Shown here piece by piece: positions 52,992 to 64,000 of a stretch of 64,000 bases of DNA (position 1 is its first letter; every line of letters starts with the position of its first letter). Location: positions 2,537,202 through 2,601,201 of the forward strand of contig NZ_NSKH01000018.1 of assembly GCF_003144095.1 (NCBI RefSeq). The letters run 5' to 3'. The position numbers and the translations under genes were made by a program. The DNA comes from Streptomyces sp. ICBB 8177 (GTDB lineage Bacteria > Actinomycetota > Actinomycetes > Streptomycetales > Streptomycetaceae). The notes under the pieces were generated by a model. It searched no databases. It saw only the letters and a list, made by a program, of their open reading frames with translations, and was not told the DNA's origin.

Positions 52992-53482
52992 GTCACCTCC
53001 AACACTCCTAAGGGGCCGTTGGTTACGTAATCGGCCGATAACCCCTGGGAACTGACGGGTCGTCCGGGGGCGGGACGGGCGGCGGGGTGGCGTACCGCCG
53101 CACCCGGGGTCGCGCGCCCCTCGTCACGCGCCGCCGAACGCTCCCCTCCGCTCCGGCCCGGTCGCCACGTGTCAAGTGAATCGCGCGCGACGGAGGAAGA
53201 GTTCATCCGCGGGGGTGGCGAATGGTGGCGTTTCCACGTCCGCCCTCGCCGGACGGGTGATCGGGGGGTTACTTTCGGTTCACCGGCCCTCGGGGCCGGT
53301 ACGCCCGGCGGGTATGCCAACGGCACTCCCCGCACACGTATTCGGCAACCAGGGTTGACGGATGGTGCGACAGGACCGCCAACCGGCGGCATGCTGAAGG
53401 CAGTTGACGGGGCGCCGAGGCGGCTGGGCAGCACAGCACGGGTGGCAACGGCACGGGGACACAGAACAGGGAGGCGTTCCGG
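52992..53482. other. Divergent spacer between the primase-like gene and nsdA
   Basis: About 490 bp with no credible gene. Near 53020 there are overlapping short palindromes TTACGTAA and ATCGGCCGAT flanked by GGTTA and TAACC. Two copies of GTTGACGG, at about 53354 and 53403, could be -35 elements for nsdA. All are weak. Confidence 0.3.
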
Positions 53483-55003
53483 GTGGGCGGCACCGACGAC
53501 ACCAGCGGCGGCACGAACGGCGGCGCGGGCGGGGGCAGCGAGAAGCAGGCCAACGCCAAGCTCGGCTCGTGGTTCGTACGCAGCGGCTGGTCGAAGGGCG
53601 AGCTGGCCCGGCAGGTGAACCGCAGGGCCCGGCAGATCGGCGCCACCCACGTGTGCACCGACACCTCCCGGGTGCGGCGCTGGCTGGACGGCGAGCAGCC
53701 CCGCGAGCCCATCCCGCGCATCCTGTCCGAGCTGTTCTCCGAGCGCTTCGGCGCGGTGGTCGCCATCGAGGAACTGGGCCTGCGCACCGCCCACCAGCCG
53801 CCCGCCACCTCCGGCGTCGACCTGCCGTGGGCGGCGCCGCAGACCGTCGAGATGATCAGCGAGTTCTCCCGCAGCGACCTGATGCTGGGCCGCCGCGGCT
53901 TCCTCGGCGCCTCCCTCGCGCTGTCGGCCGGGCCCGCCCTCGTGGAACCGATGCAGCGCTGGCTGGTGCCCACCCCCGGGAGCGGCGCGCCGCAGGGCCC
54001 CCTCGCCGCGGTCCCGGCCGCCCGGGGCTCCCGGCCGACCCGGCTGTCCGGCCCGGAGCTGGACCTGCTGGAGAGCACCACGGTGATGTTCCGCCAGTGG
54101 GACGCGCAGTGCGGCGGCGGCCTGCGGCGCAAGGCGGTCGTCGGCCAACTCCACGAGGTCACCGACCTGTTGCAGGAGCCGCACCCGGCGCCGGTGGCCA
54201 AACGCCTGTTCCGCGTCACCGCCGAACTGGCCGAACTGGCCGGGTGGATGAGCTACGACGTCGGCCTTCAGCCCACCGCGCAGAAGTACTTCGTGCTCGC
54301 GCTGCACGCCGCCAAGGAGGCCGGCGACCGCCCGCTCGGCGCCTACGTGCTGTCCAACATGAGCCGCCAGATGATCCACGTCGGCCGCCCCGACGACGCC
54401 CTGGAGCTCATCCATCTCGCGCAGTACGGCAGCCGTGACTCCGCCACCGCCACCACCCAGGCGATGCTGCACGCGATGGAGGCGCGCGCGTACGCCAGTC
54501 TCGGGCAGGTCAACAAGTGCCACCGAGCGGTGCGGATGGCCGAGGACGCCTTCAGCGACTCCCTGCCCGCCGAGGACCCGGACTGGATCCGCTTCTTCTC
54601 CGAGGCCGAGCTGAACGCGGAGAACGCCCACTCCTACCGCGACCTCGCCTACGTCGCCGGGCGCAGCCCCACCTACGCCTCGCTCGCCGCGCCGGTGATG
54701 AGCCGGGCCGTCGAGCTGTTCGCCGCCGACCCCGAGCACCAGCGCTCCTACGCCCTCAACCTGGTCGGCATGGCCAGCGTCCACCTGCTCAAGGCCGAGC
54801 CGGAGCAGGCGTCCGACCTGGCCGGACGGGCCATCGACGTCGCCAAGAAGGTCCGTTCCGAACGGGTCAACACCCGCATCCGCAAGACCGCCGACGCGGC
54901 GCTGCGCGACTACGGCACGGTGGCCGAGGTCATCTCGCTGCGCGACCGGCTCCGCACCGAACTGCCCGACGACGCCCAGGCGGCGGCCCGAACGGCCGTC
55001 TGA
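53483..55003 (+). CDS. nsdA: NsdA, regulator of differentiation and antibiotic production
   Basis: The product is 506 residues from GTG with GGGAGG upstream. An N-terminal helix-turn-helix-like part (LGSWFVRSGWSKGELARQVN; TDTSRVRRWLDGEQPREPIP) is followed by RRGFLGASLALSAG (about 137-150), which looks like a twin-arginine motif but is internal. A long TPR-like helical region comes next (LGAYVLSNMSRQMIHVGRPD; EARAYASLGQVNKCHRAV). Sequence type and position before amtB match NsdA of S. coelicolor, a negative regulator of sporulation and antibiotic synthesis. The mechanism is unresolved. Confidence 0.88.
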   Translation: MGGTDDTSGGTNGGAGGGSEKQANAKLGSWFVRSGWSKGELARQVNRRARQIGATHVCTDTSRVRRWLDGEQPREPIPRILSELFSERFGAVVAIEELGLRTAHQPPATSGVDLPWAAPQTVEMISEFSRSDLMLGRRGFLGASLALSAGPALVEPMQRWLVPTPGSGAPQGPLAAVPAARGSRPTRLSGPELDLLESTTVMFRQWDAQCGGGLRRKAVVGQLHEVTDLLQEPHPAPVAKRLFRVTAELAELAGWMSYDVGLQPTAQKYFVLALHAAKEAGDRPLGAYVLSNMSRQMIHVGRPDDALELIHLAQYGSRDSATATTQAMLHAMEARAYASLGQVNKCHRAVRMAEDAFSDSLPAEDPDWIRFFSEAELNAENAHSYRDLAYVAGRSPTYASLAAPVMSRAVELFAADPEHQRSYALNLVGMASVHLLKAEPEQASDLAGRAIDVAKKVRSERVNTRIRKTADAALRDYGTVAEVISLRDRLRTELPDDAQAAARTAV

Positions 55004-55247
55004 GCCCCAGACCCGCCCGTAAGCCCATCCCCGCGCTCCGGCCGCGGTGTCCTGCCGATCACGCCCGAACTGGCTCTCCCACGCCACGGTTCGACGCAGG
55101 ACGCCGCGGCCGGTTCTCCCCGCCGCCGCCTCGCACGGCTCTTTCGCGCCGCGCGCGCCTCACTCCCTCACCCCACGCGCCCAGCTCGTCCCGCTGTGCC
55201 CCGGCCTGCACCGGCGCACCCGGTGGCGTGCGGCGGTTCACCTCGCC

Positions 55248-55305
55248 GTAACACGGCGGCCGCCTTCGTCACGCCCGCGAAACACCGTGCTGCGACGCAG
55301 GAAAC
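55248..55305 (+). promoter_or_regulatory. GlnR operator upstream of amtB
   Basis: GTCAC (55268-55272), 6 nt, GAAAC (55279-55283), 6 nt, CTGCG, 6 nt, GAAAC (55301-55305). This reproduces the GlnR a-box/b-box pattern (GTnAC-n6-GAAAC, twice) with one weak a-box. An additional GTAAC lies at 55248. GlnR activates amtB-glnK-glnD on nitrogen limitation in Streptomyces. The rest of the 382-bp spacer shows nothing else. Confidence 0.8.
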
Positions 55306-55385
55306 CCGGCTGCGTCAGTCTCGTGGCGAAAACCGGCCCATCAGCTCCATCCCCTCGCGGGCCGTCCGACGACGAGGAGACGCCG

Positions 55386-57254
<1,869 letters not shown>

Positions 57255-57326
57255 CGCGATCGCTCTGCGGCGCGCGTGGCCGCAAAGACCTGAAGTCCGC
57301 CGTAGGGGGCCGCGTTGGGAGACCGG

Positions 57327-59816
57327 ATGACCGAGCACACCGAGACATCGGCCCCCTCCTGCCCGCCCCGCGGCGCGGCGGGCTCCGGCTACGCGGCGGA
57401 CCGGCTGGCCCTCCTCGCCGAGGACGTGCGGCCCGGGCCGTCGCGCCGCCGCGAGCTGGCCGCCCTCACCGACGCATGGCTCGCCCGGCTCTTCACGCCC
57501 GCCGTCCCGGGCACCGCGCTGGTCGCGGTCGGCGGCTACGGGCGCGGGGAGCTGTCCCCGCGCAGCGACCTCGACCTGCTCCTGCTGCACGACGGCTCGG
57601 CCCTCGCGGCCGAGGTCTCCGCCCTCGCGGACCGCGTCTGGTACCCGGTGTGGGACCTCGGTCTCGACCTCGACCACTCGGTGCGCACCCCCGCCGAGGC
57701 CCGGGCGACCGCCCGCGACGACCTCAAGGCGCAGCTCGGCCTGCTCGACGCCCGGCACCTCGCGGGCGACGAGGAGCTGACCGCCTCGCTGCGCACCGCC
57801 GTGCTCGCCGACTGGCGCGACCAGGCGCCGCACAGGCTGCCCGAGCTGCACGAGATGGGTGCCGAACGGGCCGCGCGGCAGGGGGAGCTGGCGCACCTGC
57901 TGGAGCCCGACCTGAAGGAGGCGCACGGCGGCCTGCGGGACGCCACCGTGCTGCGCGCGGTCGCCGCCTCCTGGATCGCCGACGCGCCCCGCCAGGGACT
58001 GGACGCCGCCCGCACCCGGCTGCTCGACGCCCGCGACGCCCTCCACCTGGTCACCGGCCGTGGCACCGACCGCCTCGCGCTCCAGGAACACGACCAGGTC
58101 GCCGCCCGCCTCGGCCTGCTGGACGCGGACACCCTGCTGCGCGAGCTGTACGAGGCCGCCCGCACCATCGCCTACGCCAGCGACGTCACCTGGCGCACCG
58201 TGGAGCGGGTGCTGCGCTCGCGCACCCGCCGCCCGCGCCGCCTCGGGCTGCTGGGCCGGGGACGCGGTGAGGCGGCCGCCGTGGAGCGCGTGCCGCTGGC
58301 CGAAGGCGTCGTGGAGCACGACGGCGAGGCGGTGCTGGCCCGGGCCGCCCGTCCGGAACGCGACCCGGTCCTGCCGCTGCGAGCCGCTGCCGCCGCCGCG
58401 CAGGCCGGACTGCCGCTGTCGCCGCACGCGGTGCGCGCGCTGGCCGCGGCCCCGCCGCTGCCCGAACCCTGGCCCGCCGAGGCGCGCGAGGCACTGGTGA
58501 CGCTGCTGGGCGCCGGACAGGCCACGGTGCCGGTGTGGGAGGCGCTGGAGGCGGAGGACCTGGTGACCCGGCTGCTGCCGGACTGGGAACGGGTGCGGTG
58601 CCGCCCGCAGCGCAACGCGGTGCACCGCTTCACCGTCGACCGCCACCTGGTCGAGACCGCGGTGCGGGCCAGCGAGCTGACCCGCCGCGTCGAGCGCCCC
58701 GACCTCCTTCTCATCGGCGCCCTGCTGCACGACATCGGCAAGGGATGGCCCGGCGACCACTCGGTGGCCGGCGAGGTGATCGCCCGCGACGTCGCCTCCC
58801 GCCTCGGCTTCGGGCGCGCGGACGCCGACACGCTCGCTGTGCTGGTCCGCCACCACCTGCTGCTCGTCGAGACCGCCACCCGCCGCGACCTGGACGACCC
58901 CGCCACCGTCGCCTCCGTCGCCGAGGCGGTCGGCTCGCGCGGGACGCTCGACCTGCTGCACGCCCTCACGGAGGCCGACGCGCTCGCCACCGGCCCCGCC
59001 GCCTGGAGCACCTGGCGGGCCCGGCTCGTCGCCGACCTGGCCGCGCGGGCCACGGACGCGCTGGACGGCCGCCCCGCGCCCGGCCCGGACCCGTCGGCGT
59101 CCGCACCGGACGCGCTCACCGCCGACCAGGAACGCCTCGCCGTGGAGGCCGCGCGCACCGGCGGCCCTGTGCTGACCCTGCGCTCCGAGACCGCCTCCAG
59201 GGCCCGGGAGGCCGACGGCGCCCCTGGCGGGCCCGACGACCCCGGCACCGAGCCGGTCGGCGCCGAACTGCTGCTCGCGGTGCCGGACCGCCCCGGCCTG
59301 CTGCCCGCCGCGGCCGGACTGCTGGCGATGCACCGGCTGACCGTGCGCGGCGCCGACCTGCGCACCTGCGACCCGATCGACGCGGGACCGGTGACGCTGC
59401 TGAGCTGGCGGGTGGCGGCGGAGTACGGGCCGCTGCCGCAGGCCGCCCGGCTGCGCGCCGACTTCGTCCGCGCCCTGGACGGCTCGCTGGACATCGCCTC
59501 CCGGCTGGCCGAACGAGAGGCGGCCTACCCCCGGCGGCGCGGGGTGCCGGCGCCCCCGCCCCGGGTCACGGTGGCGCCGGACACCTCGCGGCTGGCCACC
59601 GTGATCGAGGTCCGCGCCCACGACGCCCCCGGGCTGCTGTACCGCATCGGCCACGCCCTGGAGGCGGCGCGCGACGTCACCGTGCGCGCCGCCCGGGTCA
59701 GCACGCTCGGGGCGGACGCCGTGGACGTCTTCTACCTCGTCGGCCCGGACGGCGCCCCGCTGGACCGGGACCGCGCGGCCCAGGTGGCGCGCGCGGTCGA
59801 GAAGGCGCTGGCCTGA
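57327..59816 (+). CDS. glnD: [Protein-PII] uridylyl/adenylyltransferase
   Basis: The product is 829 residues from ATG at 57327 (GGGAG 6 nt upstream); TTG at 57315 is less likely. Nucleotidyltransferase motif GGYGRGELSPRSDLDLLLL (about 69-87), then KEAHGGLRDATVLR, an HD domain (FTVDRHLVETAVRASEL; LLHDIGKGWPGDHS, about 468) and two C-terminal ACT domains (from about 645 and 755). In actinobacteria it adenylylates GlnK. It is separated from glnK by 217 nt containing repeats, and followed by a strong inverted repeat. Confidence 0.95.
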   Translation: MTEHTETSAPSCPPRGAAGSGYAADRLALLAEDVRPGPSRRRELAALTDAWLARLFTPAVPGTALVAVGGYGRGELSPRSDLDLLLLHDGSALAAEVSALADRVWYPVWDLGLDLDHSVRTPAEARATARDDLKAQLGLLDARHLAGDEELTASLRTAVLADWRDQAPHRLPELHEMGAERAARQGELAHLLEPDLKEAHGGLRDATVLRAVAASWIADAPRQGLDAARTRLLDARDALHLVTGRGTDRLALQEHDQVAARLGLLDADTLLRELYEAARTIAYASDVTWRTVERVLRSRTRRPRRLGLLGRGRGEAAAVERVPLAEGVVEHDGEAVLARAARPERDPVLPLRAAAAAAQAGLPLSPHAVRALAAAPPLPEPWPAEAREALVTLLGAGQATVPVWEALEAEDLVTRLLPDWERVRCRPQRNAVHRFTVDRHLVETAVRASELTRRVERPDLLLIGALLHDIGKGWPGDHSVAGEVIARDVASRLGFGRADADTLAVLVRHHLLLVETATRRDLDDPATVASVAEAVGSRGTLDLLHALTEADALATGPAAWSTWRARLVADLAARATDALDGRPAPGPDPSASAPDALTADQERLAVEAARTGGPVLTLRSETASRAREADGAPGGPDDPGTEPVGAELLLAVPDRPGLLPAAAGLLAMHRLTVRGADLRTCDPIDAGPVTLLSWRVAAEYGPLPQAARLRADFVRALDGSLDIASRLAEREAAYPRRRGVPAPPPRVTVAPDTSRLATVIEVRAHDAPGLLYRIGHALEAARDVTVRAARVSTLGADAVDVFYLVGPDGAPLDRDRAAQVARAVEKALA

Positions 59817-59909
59817 GCCCGTACGAATCCCCTCGCGTCCTCCGCGTCTCGCGCCGCCGCACTACGTACCGGAATTCACGACGCGGCACGGCGGCGAAAA
59901 CGGGAACGC

Positions 59910-59951
59910 GAATTCACCGCCCGGCTGACAGGAATGCCGGACGGTGAATTC
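59910..59951 (+). terminator. Probable terminator after glnD
   Basis: GAATTCACCGCCCGGC pairs with GCCGGACGGTGAATTC (59910-59925 with 59936-59951), 15 of 16 positions, with a 10-nt loop. It lies 93 nt after glnD and before the convergent His-rich gene. It may instead be an operator, since its outer arms are unusually AT-containing. Confidence 0.6.
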
Positions 59952-60038
59952 GTACAAGAGGCAGATCATGCGGTGCCGTGCGGCGGTCCCTGCGCCGTCA
60001 CGGCCCCACGTCCCGCCGTCGCCCCGGACGGGCGGCGG

Positions 60039-60305
60039 TCAGCGCACCCGCAGCACGGCGGTGGTCGAGCGCACCACCTTGGTGCCCTTGACCACGAACA
60101 GCCCGGCGCCGCGCGCACCGGTGTGACGCACGTGCTTCCAGTGCCGGTTGCCGCAGTGCCGGTGGTGCCTGCCGTGGTCCCCGCGGTGGCTGACCGGCGC
60201 CGGGTGGTGGCCGGCCTCGGCGGCACTGGCCGTGGCGGCGGTGCCCGAGACCACCGCGAGCGAGGCGACCGCGGTGACCAGTCCGCGCTTGAGGGCGAGC
60301 TTCAT
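60039..60305 (-). CDS. Small secreted histidine-rich protein
   Basis: The product is 88 residues. I chose ATG at 60305 because GGAAAGGA lies 9 nt upstream; an in-frame ATG at 60314 sits directly against it. The signal peptide is clear: KLALKRGLVTAVASLAVVSG, then TAATASA, with cleavage near residue 28. The mature peptide of about 60 residues has ten His between 33 and 61 plus one Cys (HRGDHGRHHRHCGNRHWKHV), then a beta-like tail VVKGTKVVRSTTAVLRV. Metal binding is an obvious possibility. I do not recognise a family. It is alone between glnD and ffh. Confidence 0.75.
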   Translation of the reverse strand: MKLALKRGLVTAVASLAVVSGTAATASAAEAGHHPAPVSHRGDHGRHHRHCGNRHWKHVRHTGARGAGLFVVKGTKVVRSTTAVLRVR

Positions 60306-60702
60306 CGTCGTCATTCCTTTCCGGGCCGGACTTTCCGGCACGAAGCGGATGTCTGTCCCGGAAAAGCCGTCCGATAACCACCCAGAGGACTCCCTGAAGT
60401 GAAATGCGGAGAAGTCGCGAAATGCGCTGTCCGGGTGGCCGCGGGGAGTCGTTAAGTGAATTCTCATCCCGTTCATCGGGAATCCTCATTCACGGTCATA
60501 CGGAAGGCGGTCGGCGGCCGTCCCGGGCGGAGTACGCCCTTACGCCGCCCCTACCGGGCCGCCCGCCGCGGCCGATCGCCCGAGATCACCCGGTCGGCCC
60601 CCGCGCGGGCGCCCGTACCGCCGTGCAGACCGCACCCGGACCGGCCGGATACCCTGGGGGACGACCGATGCCCGCCCCCCGACACGAGGATCCGCGACCG
60701 CC
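60306..60702. other. Divergent spacer between the His-rich gene and ffh
   Basis: Nearly 400 bp without a credible gene. TTTCCGG occurs twice close to the His-rich gene start (about 60318 and 60329). CCCG-TTCAT-CGGG within a larger imperfect dyad lies near 60470. No promoter is clear for ffh. Confidence 0.3.
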
Positions 60703-62250
60703 GTGTTCGACACTCTTTCCGACCGCCTCGCAGCGACGTTCAAGAACCTGAGGGGCAAGGGCCGCCTGTCCGAGGCGGACATCGACGCCACGGCGCGTGA
60801 GATCCGCATCGCGCTGCTGGAGGCGGACGTCGCGCTGCCCGCGGTGCGGGCGTTCATCAAGCAGGTCAAGGAGCGGGCGCTCGGCGCCGAGGTCTCCCAG
60901 GCGCTCAACCCCGCCCAGCAGGTCATCAAGATCGTCAACGAGGAGCTGATCGGCATCCTCGGCGGCGAGACCCGCCGCCTGCGGTTCGCCAAGAACCCGC
61001 CGACCGTGATCATGCTCGCCGGTCTCCAGGGCGCGGGCAAGACCACGCTGGCCGGAAAGCTCGGCCGCTGGCTGAAAGGCCAGGGCCACGCGCCGCTGCT
61101 GGTCGCCTGCGACCTCCAGCGCCCGAACGCGGTCAACCAGCTGTCCGTCGTCGCCGAGCGCGCGGGCGTCGCGGTCTACGCCCCCGAGCCGGGCAACGGC
61201 GTGGGCGACCCGGTCAAGGTCGCCGAGGACTCCGTCGAGTACGCCCGCTCCAAGCAGTACGACGTGGTCATCGTCGACACCGCGGGCCGCCTGGGCATCG
61301 ACCAGGAGCTGATGCGGCAGGCCGCCGACATCCGCGACGCGGTCCGCCCCGACGAGATCCTCTTCGTCGTCGACGCCATGATCGGCCAGGACGCGGTCAA
61401 CACCGCGCAGGCCTTCCTCGACGGCGTCGGCTTCGACGGCGTGGTGCTGTCCAAGCTCGACGGCGACGCGCGCGGCGGCGCCGCGCTGTCGGTGGCGCAC
61501 GTCACCGGCAAGCAGATCATGTTCGCCTCCAACGGCGAGAAGCTGGACGACTTCGACGCGTTCCACCCGGACCGCATGGCGTCCCGCATCCTCGGCATGG
61601 GCGACATGCTCACGCTGATCGAGAAGGCCGAACAGACCTTCTCGCAGGCCGAGGCCGAGAAGATGGCCTCCAAGCTGGCGTCGAGCAAGGGCAAGGACTT
61701 CACCCTCGACGACTTCCTGTCGCAGATGGAGCAGGTCCGCAAGATGGGCTCCATCTCCAAGCTGCTCGGCATGCTGCCCGGCATGGGCCAGATCAAGGAC
61801 CAGATCAACAACCTCGACGAGCGGGACGTGGACCGCACCGCCGCGATCATCAAGTCGATGACCCCCGGTGAGCGCCAGGACCCGACGATCATCAACGGCT
61901 CGCGCCGGGCCCGTATCGCACGCGGCTCCGGTGTCGAGGTCAGCGCCGTCAAGAACCTCGTCGAGCGGTTCTTCGAGGCCCGCAAGATGATGTCGCGGAT
62001 GGCGCAGGGCGGCGGGATGCCCGGCATGCCCGGCATCCCGGGCATGGCAGGCGGTGGCGCCCGCAAGAAGAAGCAGGTCAAGCAGGCCAAGGGCAAGCAG
62101 CGCAGCGGCAACCCGCAAAAGCGCCGCGCCGAGGAGGCCGCCGCGGCGGCCCGCCGCGAGCAGCAGTCCGGCGGCGCCTTCGACCTTCCCGCGGGCAGCG
62201 ACGGCCAGAATTTCGAACTGCCCGACGAGTTCAAGAAGTTCATGGGCTGA
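60703..62250 (+). CDS. ffh: Signal recognition particle protein Ffh
   Basis: The product is 515 residues from GTG with GAGGATC about 10 nt upstream. N domain, then the SRP GTPase with GLQGAGKTTLAGKLG (about 106), CDLQRPNAVNQL, DTAGR (about 192) and SKLDGDARGG. The M domain follows (FTLDDFLSQMEQVRKMGSIS; LPGMGQIKD; RRARIARGSGVEVSAVKNLV). It ends with a Met/Gly/Pro stretch (GGGMPGMPGIPGMAGG) and a Lys/Arg/Ala tail. It binds signal sequences and SRP RNA and docks on FtsY. Confidence 0.97.
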   Translation: MFDTLSDRLAATFKNLRGKGRLSEADIDATAREIRIALLEADVALPAVRAFIKQVKERALGAEVSQALNPAQQVIKIVNEELIGILGGETRRLRFAKNPPTVIMLAGLQGAGKTTLAGKLGRWLKGQGHAPLLVACDLQRPNAVNQLSVVAERAGVAVYAPEPGNGVGDPVKVAEDSVEYARSKQYDVVIVDTAGRLGIDQELMRQAADIRDAVRPDEILFVVDAMIGQDAVNTAQAFLDGVGFDGVVLSKLDGDARGGAALSVAHVTGKQIMFASNGEKLDDFDAFHPDRMASRILGMGDMLTLIEKAEQTFSQAEAEKMASKLASSKGKDFTLDDFLSQMEQVRKMGSISKLLGMLPGMGQIKDQINNLDERDVDRTAAIIKSMTPGERQDPTIINGSRRARIARGSGVEVSAVKNLVERFFEARKMMSRMAQGGGMPGMPGIPGMAGGGARKKKQVKQAKGKQRSGNPQKRRAEEAAAAARREQQSGGAFDLPAGSDGQNFELPDEFKKFMG

Positions 62251-62317
62251 GCCGGCCCGTGACCGACGGCAGCCCGAGAAGAAGCCCCGCCCGCGACGCG
62301 ACCCCGACGGGACCTCG

Positions 62318-62833
62318 ATGAGAGTCCACATCCGCCCGCCGCGGCCCTCCGACGTGCCCGCCTACGCCGAGGCCGTGCTGCGCTCCGCCGACCACATCGG
62401 CACGTGGAACCCCGTCGAGCCGGACGGCCTGCCGGACCTGCTGCGCCGGCAGGGCCCGGCGATGCGCAGCTTCCTGGTGATCGACGACGAGAGCGGCGGC
62501 ATCGTCGGCAAGTGCAACGTCACCAACATCGTGCGCGCCCGGTTCGGCAACGGTGTCCTCGGCTACGACTCCTACCTGCCGTTCGCGGGCACCGGGCGGA
62601 TGACCGAGGGGATGCGGCTGGTCGTGGACCGCTGCTTCCAGGACATGCCCGACGGGCTCGGGCTGCACCGGCTGGAGATCAACGTCCAGCCGGGCAACGA
62701 CCGGTCCATCGCGCTGGCGAAACGCCTGGGCTTCCGCCACGAGGGCTTCTCCCCGCGCATGCTCTACCTGAAGGGCGCCTGGCGCGACCACGAGCGCTTC
62801 GCCCTGACCGCCGAGGAGTGGCCCGGCGCCTGA
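62318..62833 (+). CDS. GNAT-family N-acetyltransferase (RimJ/RimL-like)
   Basis: The product is 171 residues from ATG at 62318, 67 nt after ffh. [60 protein letters not shown] and [20 protein letters not shown], then [20 protein letters not shown], follow the GNAT order of the ribosomal-protein acetyltransferase group. The acceptor is unknown. It is probably co-transcribed with ffh. Confidence 0.88.
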   Translation: MRVHIRPPRPSDVPAYAEAVLRSADHIGTWNPVEPDGLPDLLRRQGPAMRSFLVIDDESGGIVGKCNVTNIVRARFGNGVLGYDSYLPFAGTGRMTEGMRLVVDRCFQDMPDGLGLHRLEINVQPGNDRSIALAKRLGFRHEGFSPRMLYLKGAWRDHERFALTAEEWPGA

Positions 62834-62939
62834 GGCGCGAGGCGGTCGGGGGGAGGCCGTACGGCCCCTGACGCCCCGCGCGGCCCGGGGCCTGCGGGCG
62901 TCCCGCGCGACTGTCGGTGTCATTACGTATGGTCGAGCC

Positions 62940-64000
62940 ATGACCAACGCCGTACCGCCCCGCCAGGACCCGGAGCAGCCGTGGCGCTCCGAGGGCGCCC
63001 CGCCGCCCCGGCCGCCCCGGGGTCCGCGGCGCGGCATCGGCGTCTGGGGCGGCATGATCGTCGCCGCGATCGCCGTGTTCCTGATCACGGACCTGCTCCT
63101 GTCCGTCTTCGGCGGCAGCAGTACGCGATCGGTGCCGTACACGGAGTTCAGCAAGGAGCTGTCGGCGGGCAACGTCACCAAGATCTACGCCAAGGGCGAC
63201 GCGATCCAGGGCGAGCTGCGCAAGCCCGCCCGGGTCCCCGGCGGCAGCGGCACCTACCGCGAGTTCAGCACGCTGCGGCCGTCGTTCGCGAACGACCCCG
63301 TCTGGTCCGAGCTGACCAAGCACGACGTCACCGTCACCGCGGAGCCGGTGGTCCAGCAGCGCAGCTTCCTCGCCAACCTGCTGATCTCGCTCGCCCCGAT
63401 GCTGGTGCTGGTCGTCCTGTGGGTGCTGATCGCCCGCAGGATGGGCGGCGCGCTGTCCGGTGGGCTCGGCGGCCTCGGCCGCAAGGCGCCGCCCAAGCCG
63501 GTGGTGCCCGGTGAGGACAGCAGGCGCACCACGTTCGAGGACGTGGCCGGCATCGACGAGGTCGAGGCGGAGCTGAGCGAGGTCGTCGACTTCCTCAAGC
63601 GCCCCGACGCCTACCGCAGGCTCGGCGCCCGCATGCCGCGCGGCGTGCTGCTGTCGGGCCCGCCGGGCACCGGCAAGACGCTGCTGGCCAGGGCGGTGGC
63701 CGGCGAGGCGGACGTGCCGTTCTTCTCCGCCTCGGCGTCGGAGTTCATCGAGATGATCGTCGGCGTCGGCGCGGGCCGGGTGCGCGAGCTGTTCGCCGAG
63801 GCCCGCAAGGACGCGCCGTCGATCATCTTCATCGACGAGATCGACACCATCGGGCGGGCCCGCGGCAGCGGGGGCGGGCTCGGCGGCCACGACGAGCGCG
63901 AGCAGACCCTCAACCAGATCCTCACCGAGATGGACGGGTTCTCCGGCTCCGAGGGCGTCGTCGTGATCGCCGCCACCAACCGCGCCGACGTCCTGGACCC
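62940..64000 (+). CDS. ftsH: ATP-dependent zinc metalloprotease FtsH (N-terminal part)
   Basis: ATG at 62940; 353 codons are visible before the window ends. A Pro/Arg-rich N-terminus, membrane helix at about 36-57, an extracytoplasmic domain of about 85 residues ([20 protein letters not shown]), a second helix at about 140-162, then the AAA module: [20 protein letters not shown], Walker A GPPGTGKT (about 240-247), Walker [12 protein letters not shown] (about 295) and AATNR at the edge. The HExxH protease domain lies beyond the window. It degrades membrane and regulatory proteins. Confidence 0.93.
   Translation, partial: MTNAVPPRQDPEQPWRSEGAPPPRPPRGPRRGIGVWGGMIVAAIAVFLITDLLLSVFGGSSTRSVPYTEFSKELSAGNVTKIYAKGDAIQGELRKPARVPGGSGTYREFSTLRPSFANDPVWSELTKHDVTVTAEPVVQQRSFLANLLISLAPMLVLVVLWVLIARRMGGALSGGLGGLGRKAPPKPVVPGEDSRRTTFEDVAGIDEVEAELSEVVDFLKRPDAYRRLGARMPRGVLLSGPPGTGKTLLARAVAGEADVPFFSASASEFIEMIVGVGAGRVRELFAEARKDAPSIIFIDEIDTIGRARGSGGGLGGHDEREQTLNQILTEMDGFSGSEGVVVIAATNRADVLD

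Overview
The window is chromosomal DNA from a streptomycete-type actinomycete. It is very GC-rich throughout, with G or C at nearly every third codon position. It carries genus-typical genes: a conservon, a lysine-tailed HU protein (HupS), NsdA, NdgR upstream of leuCD, and amtB-glnK-glnD. The gene order matches what I recall of the S. coelicolor segment from about SCO5540 to SCO5586. That comparison is from memory, not from a search.

Layout. 1-9.2 kb, minus strand: an NIT-domain sensor kinase (3' end off the window) and, upstream of it, a complete four-gene conservon (kinase, roadblock protein, DUF742 protein, small GTPase). 9.7-12.3 kb: a 64-residue protein with a duplicated motif, an FAH-family hydrolase and gltX. 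12.4-14.7 kb: an accessory patch with a gutted Uma2 gene, an atypical alpha/beta hydrolase, a truncated XRE regulator and an RsbW-like ATPase. 14.8-15.3 kb: tRNA-Gln and two identical tRNA-Glu genes. 15.3-16.6 kb: a divergent MerR/DUF4188 pair. 16.6-20.7 kb: ndgR, leuCD, a small ORF and hupS. 20.9-28.2 kb: cofC, a PlsC-type acyltransferase, gpsA, ddl, thiL and thiD. 28.3-38.9 kb: rpmB, a DAK2/FakA-like protein, recG, rsmD, coaD, a DivIVA-like protein, DUF177-rpmF, rnc and mutM. 38.9-42.7 kb: a divergent HxlR/flavodoxin pair, an epoxide-hydrolase-like protein, a secreted CAP protein and acylphosphatase. 43.2-52.2 kb: a small coiled-coil protein, smc, a GlcP-like sugar porter, an NCS1 permease and ftsY. 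52.3-64 kb: a primase-polymerase-like protein, nsdA, amtB-glnK-glnD, a secreted His-rich peptide, ffh, a GNAT protein and the N-terminal part of FtsH.

How the genes work together. FtsY and Ffh are the two GTPases of co-translational membrane targeting. AmtB-GlnK-GlnD is the ammonium sensing and uptake module, with a recognisable GlnR operator in front. LeuCD lies beside its IclR regulator, and the shared spacer holds a palindrome that covers the regulator's promoter. PlsC and GpsA serve phospholipid synthesis. RsmD, RNase III, L28 and L32 serve ribosome biogenesis.

I found no CRISPR array, phage, insertion sequence or biosynthetic gene cluster. The least explained items are the paired conservon kinases with a common C-terminal module and a shared upstream 12-mer, the 64-residue ANPRRT-repeat protein next to them, the secreted His-rich peptide, the stand-alone primase-polymerase-like protein, and several ownerless palindromes and tandem repeats.
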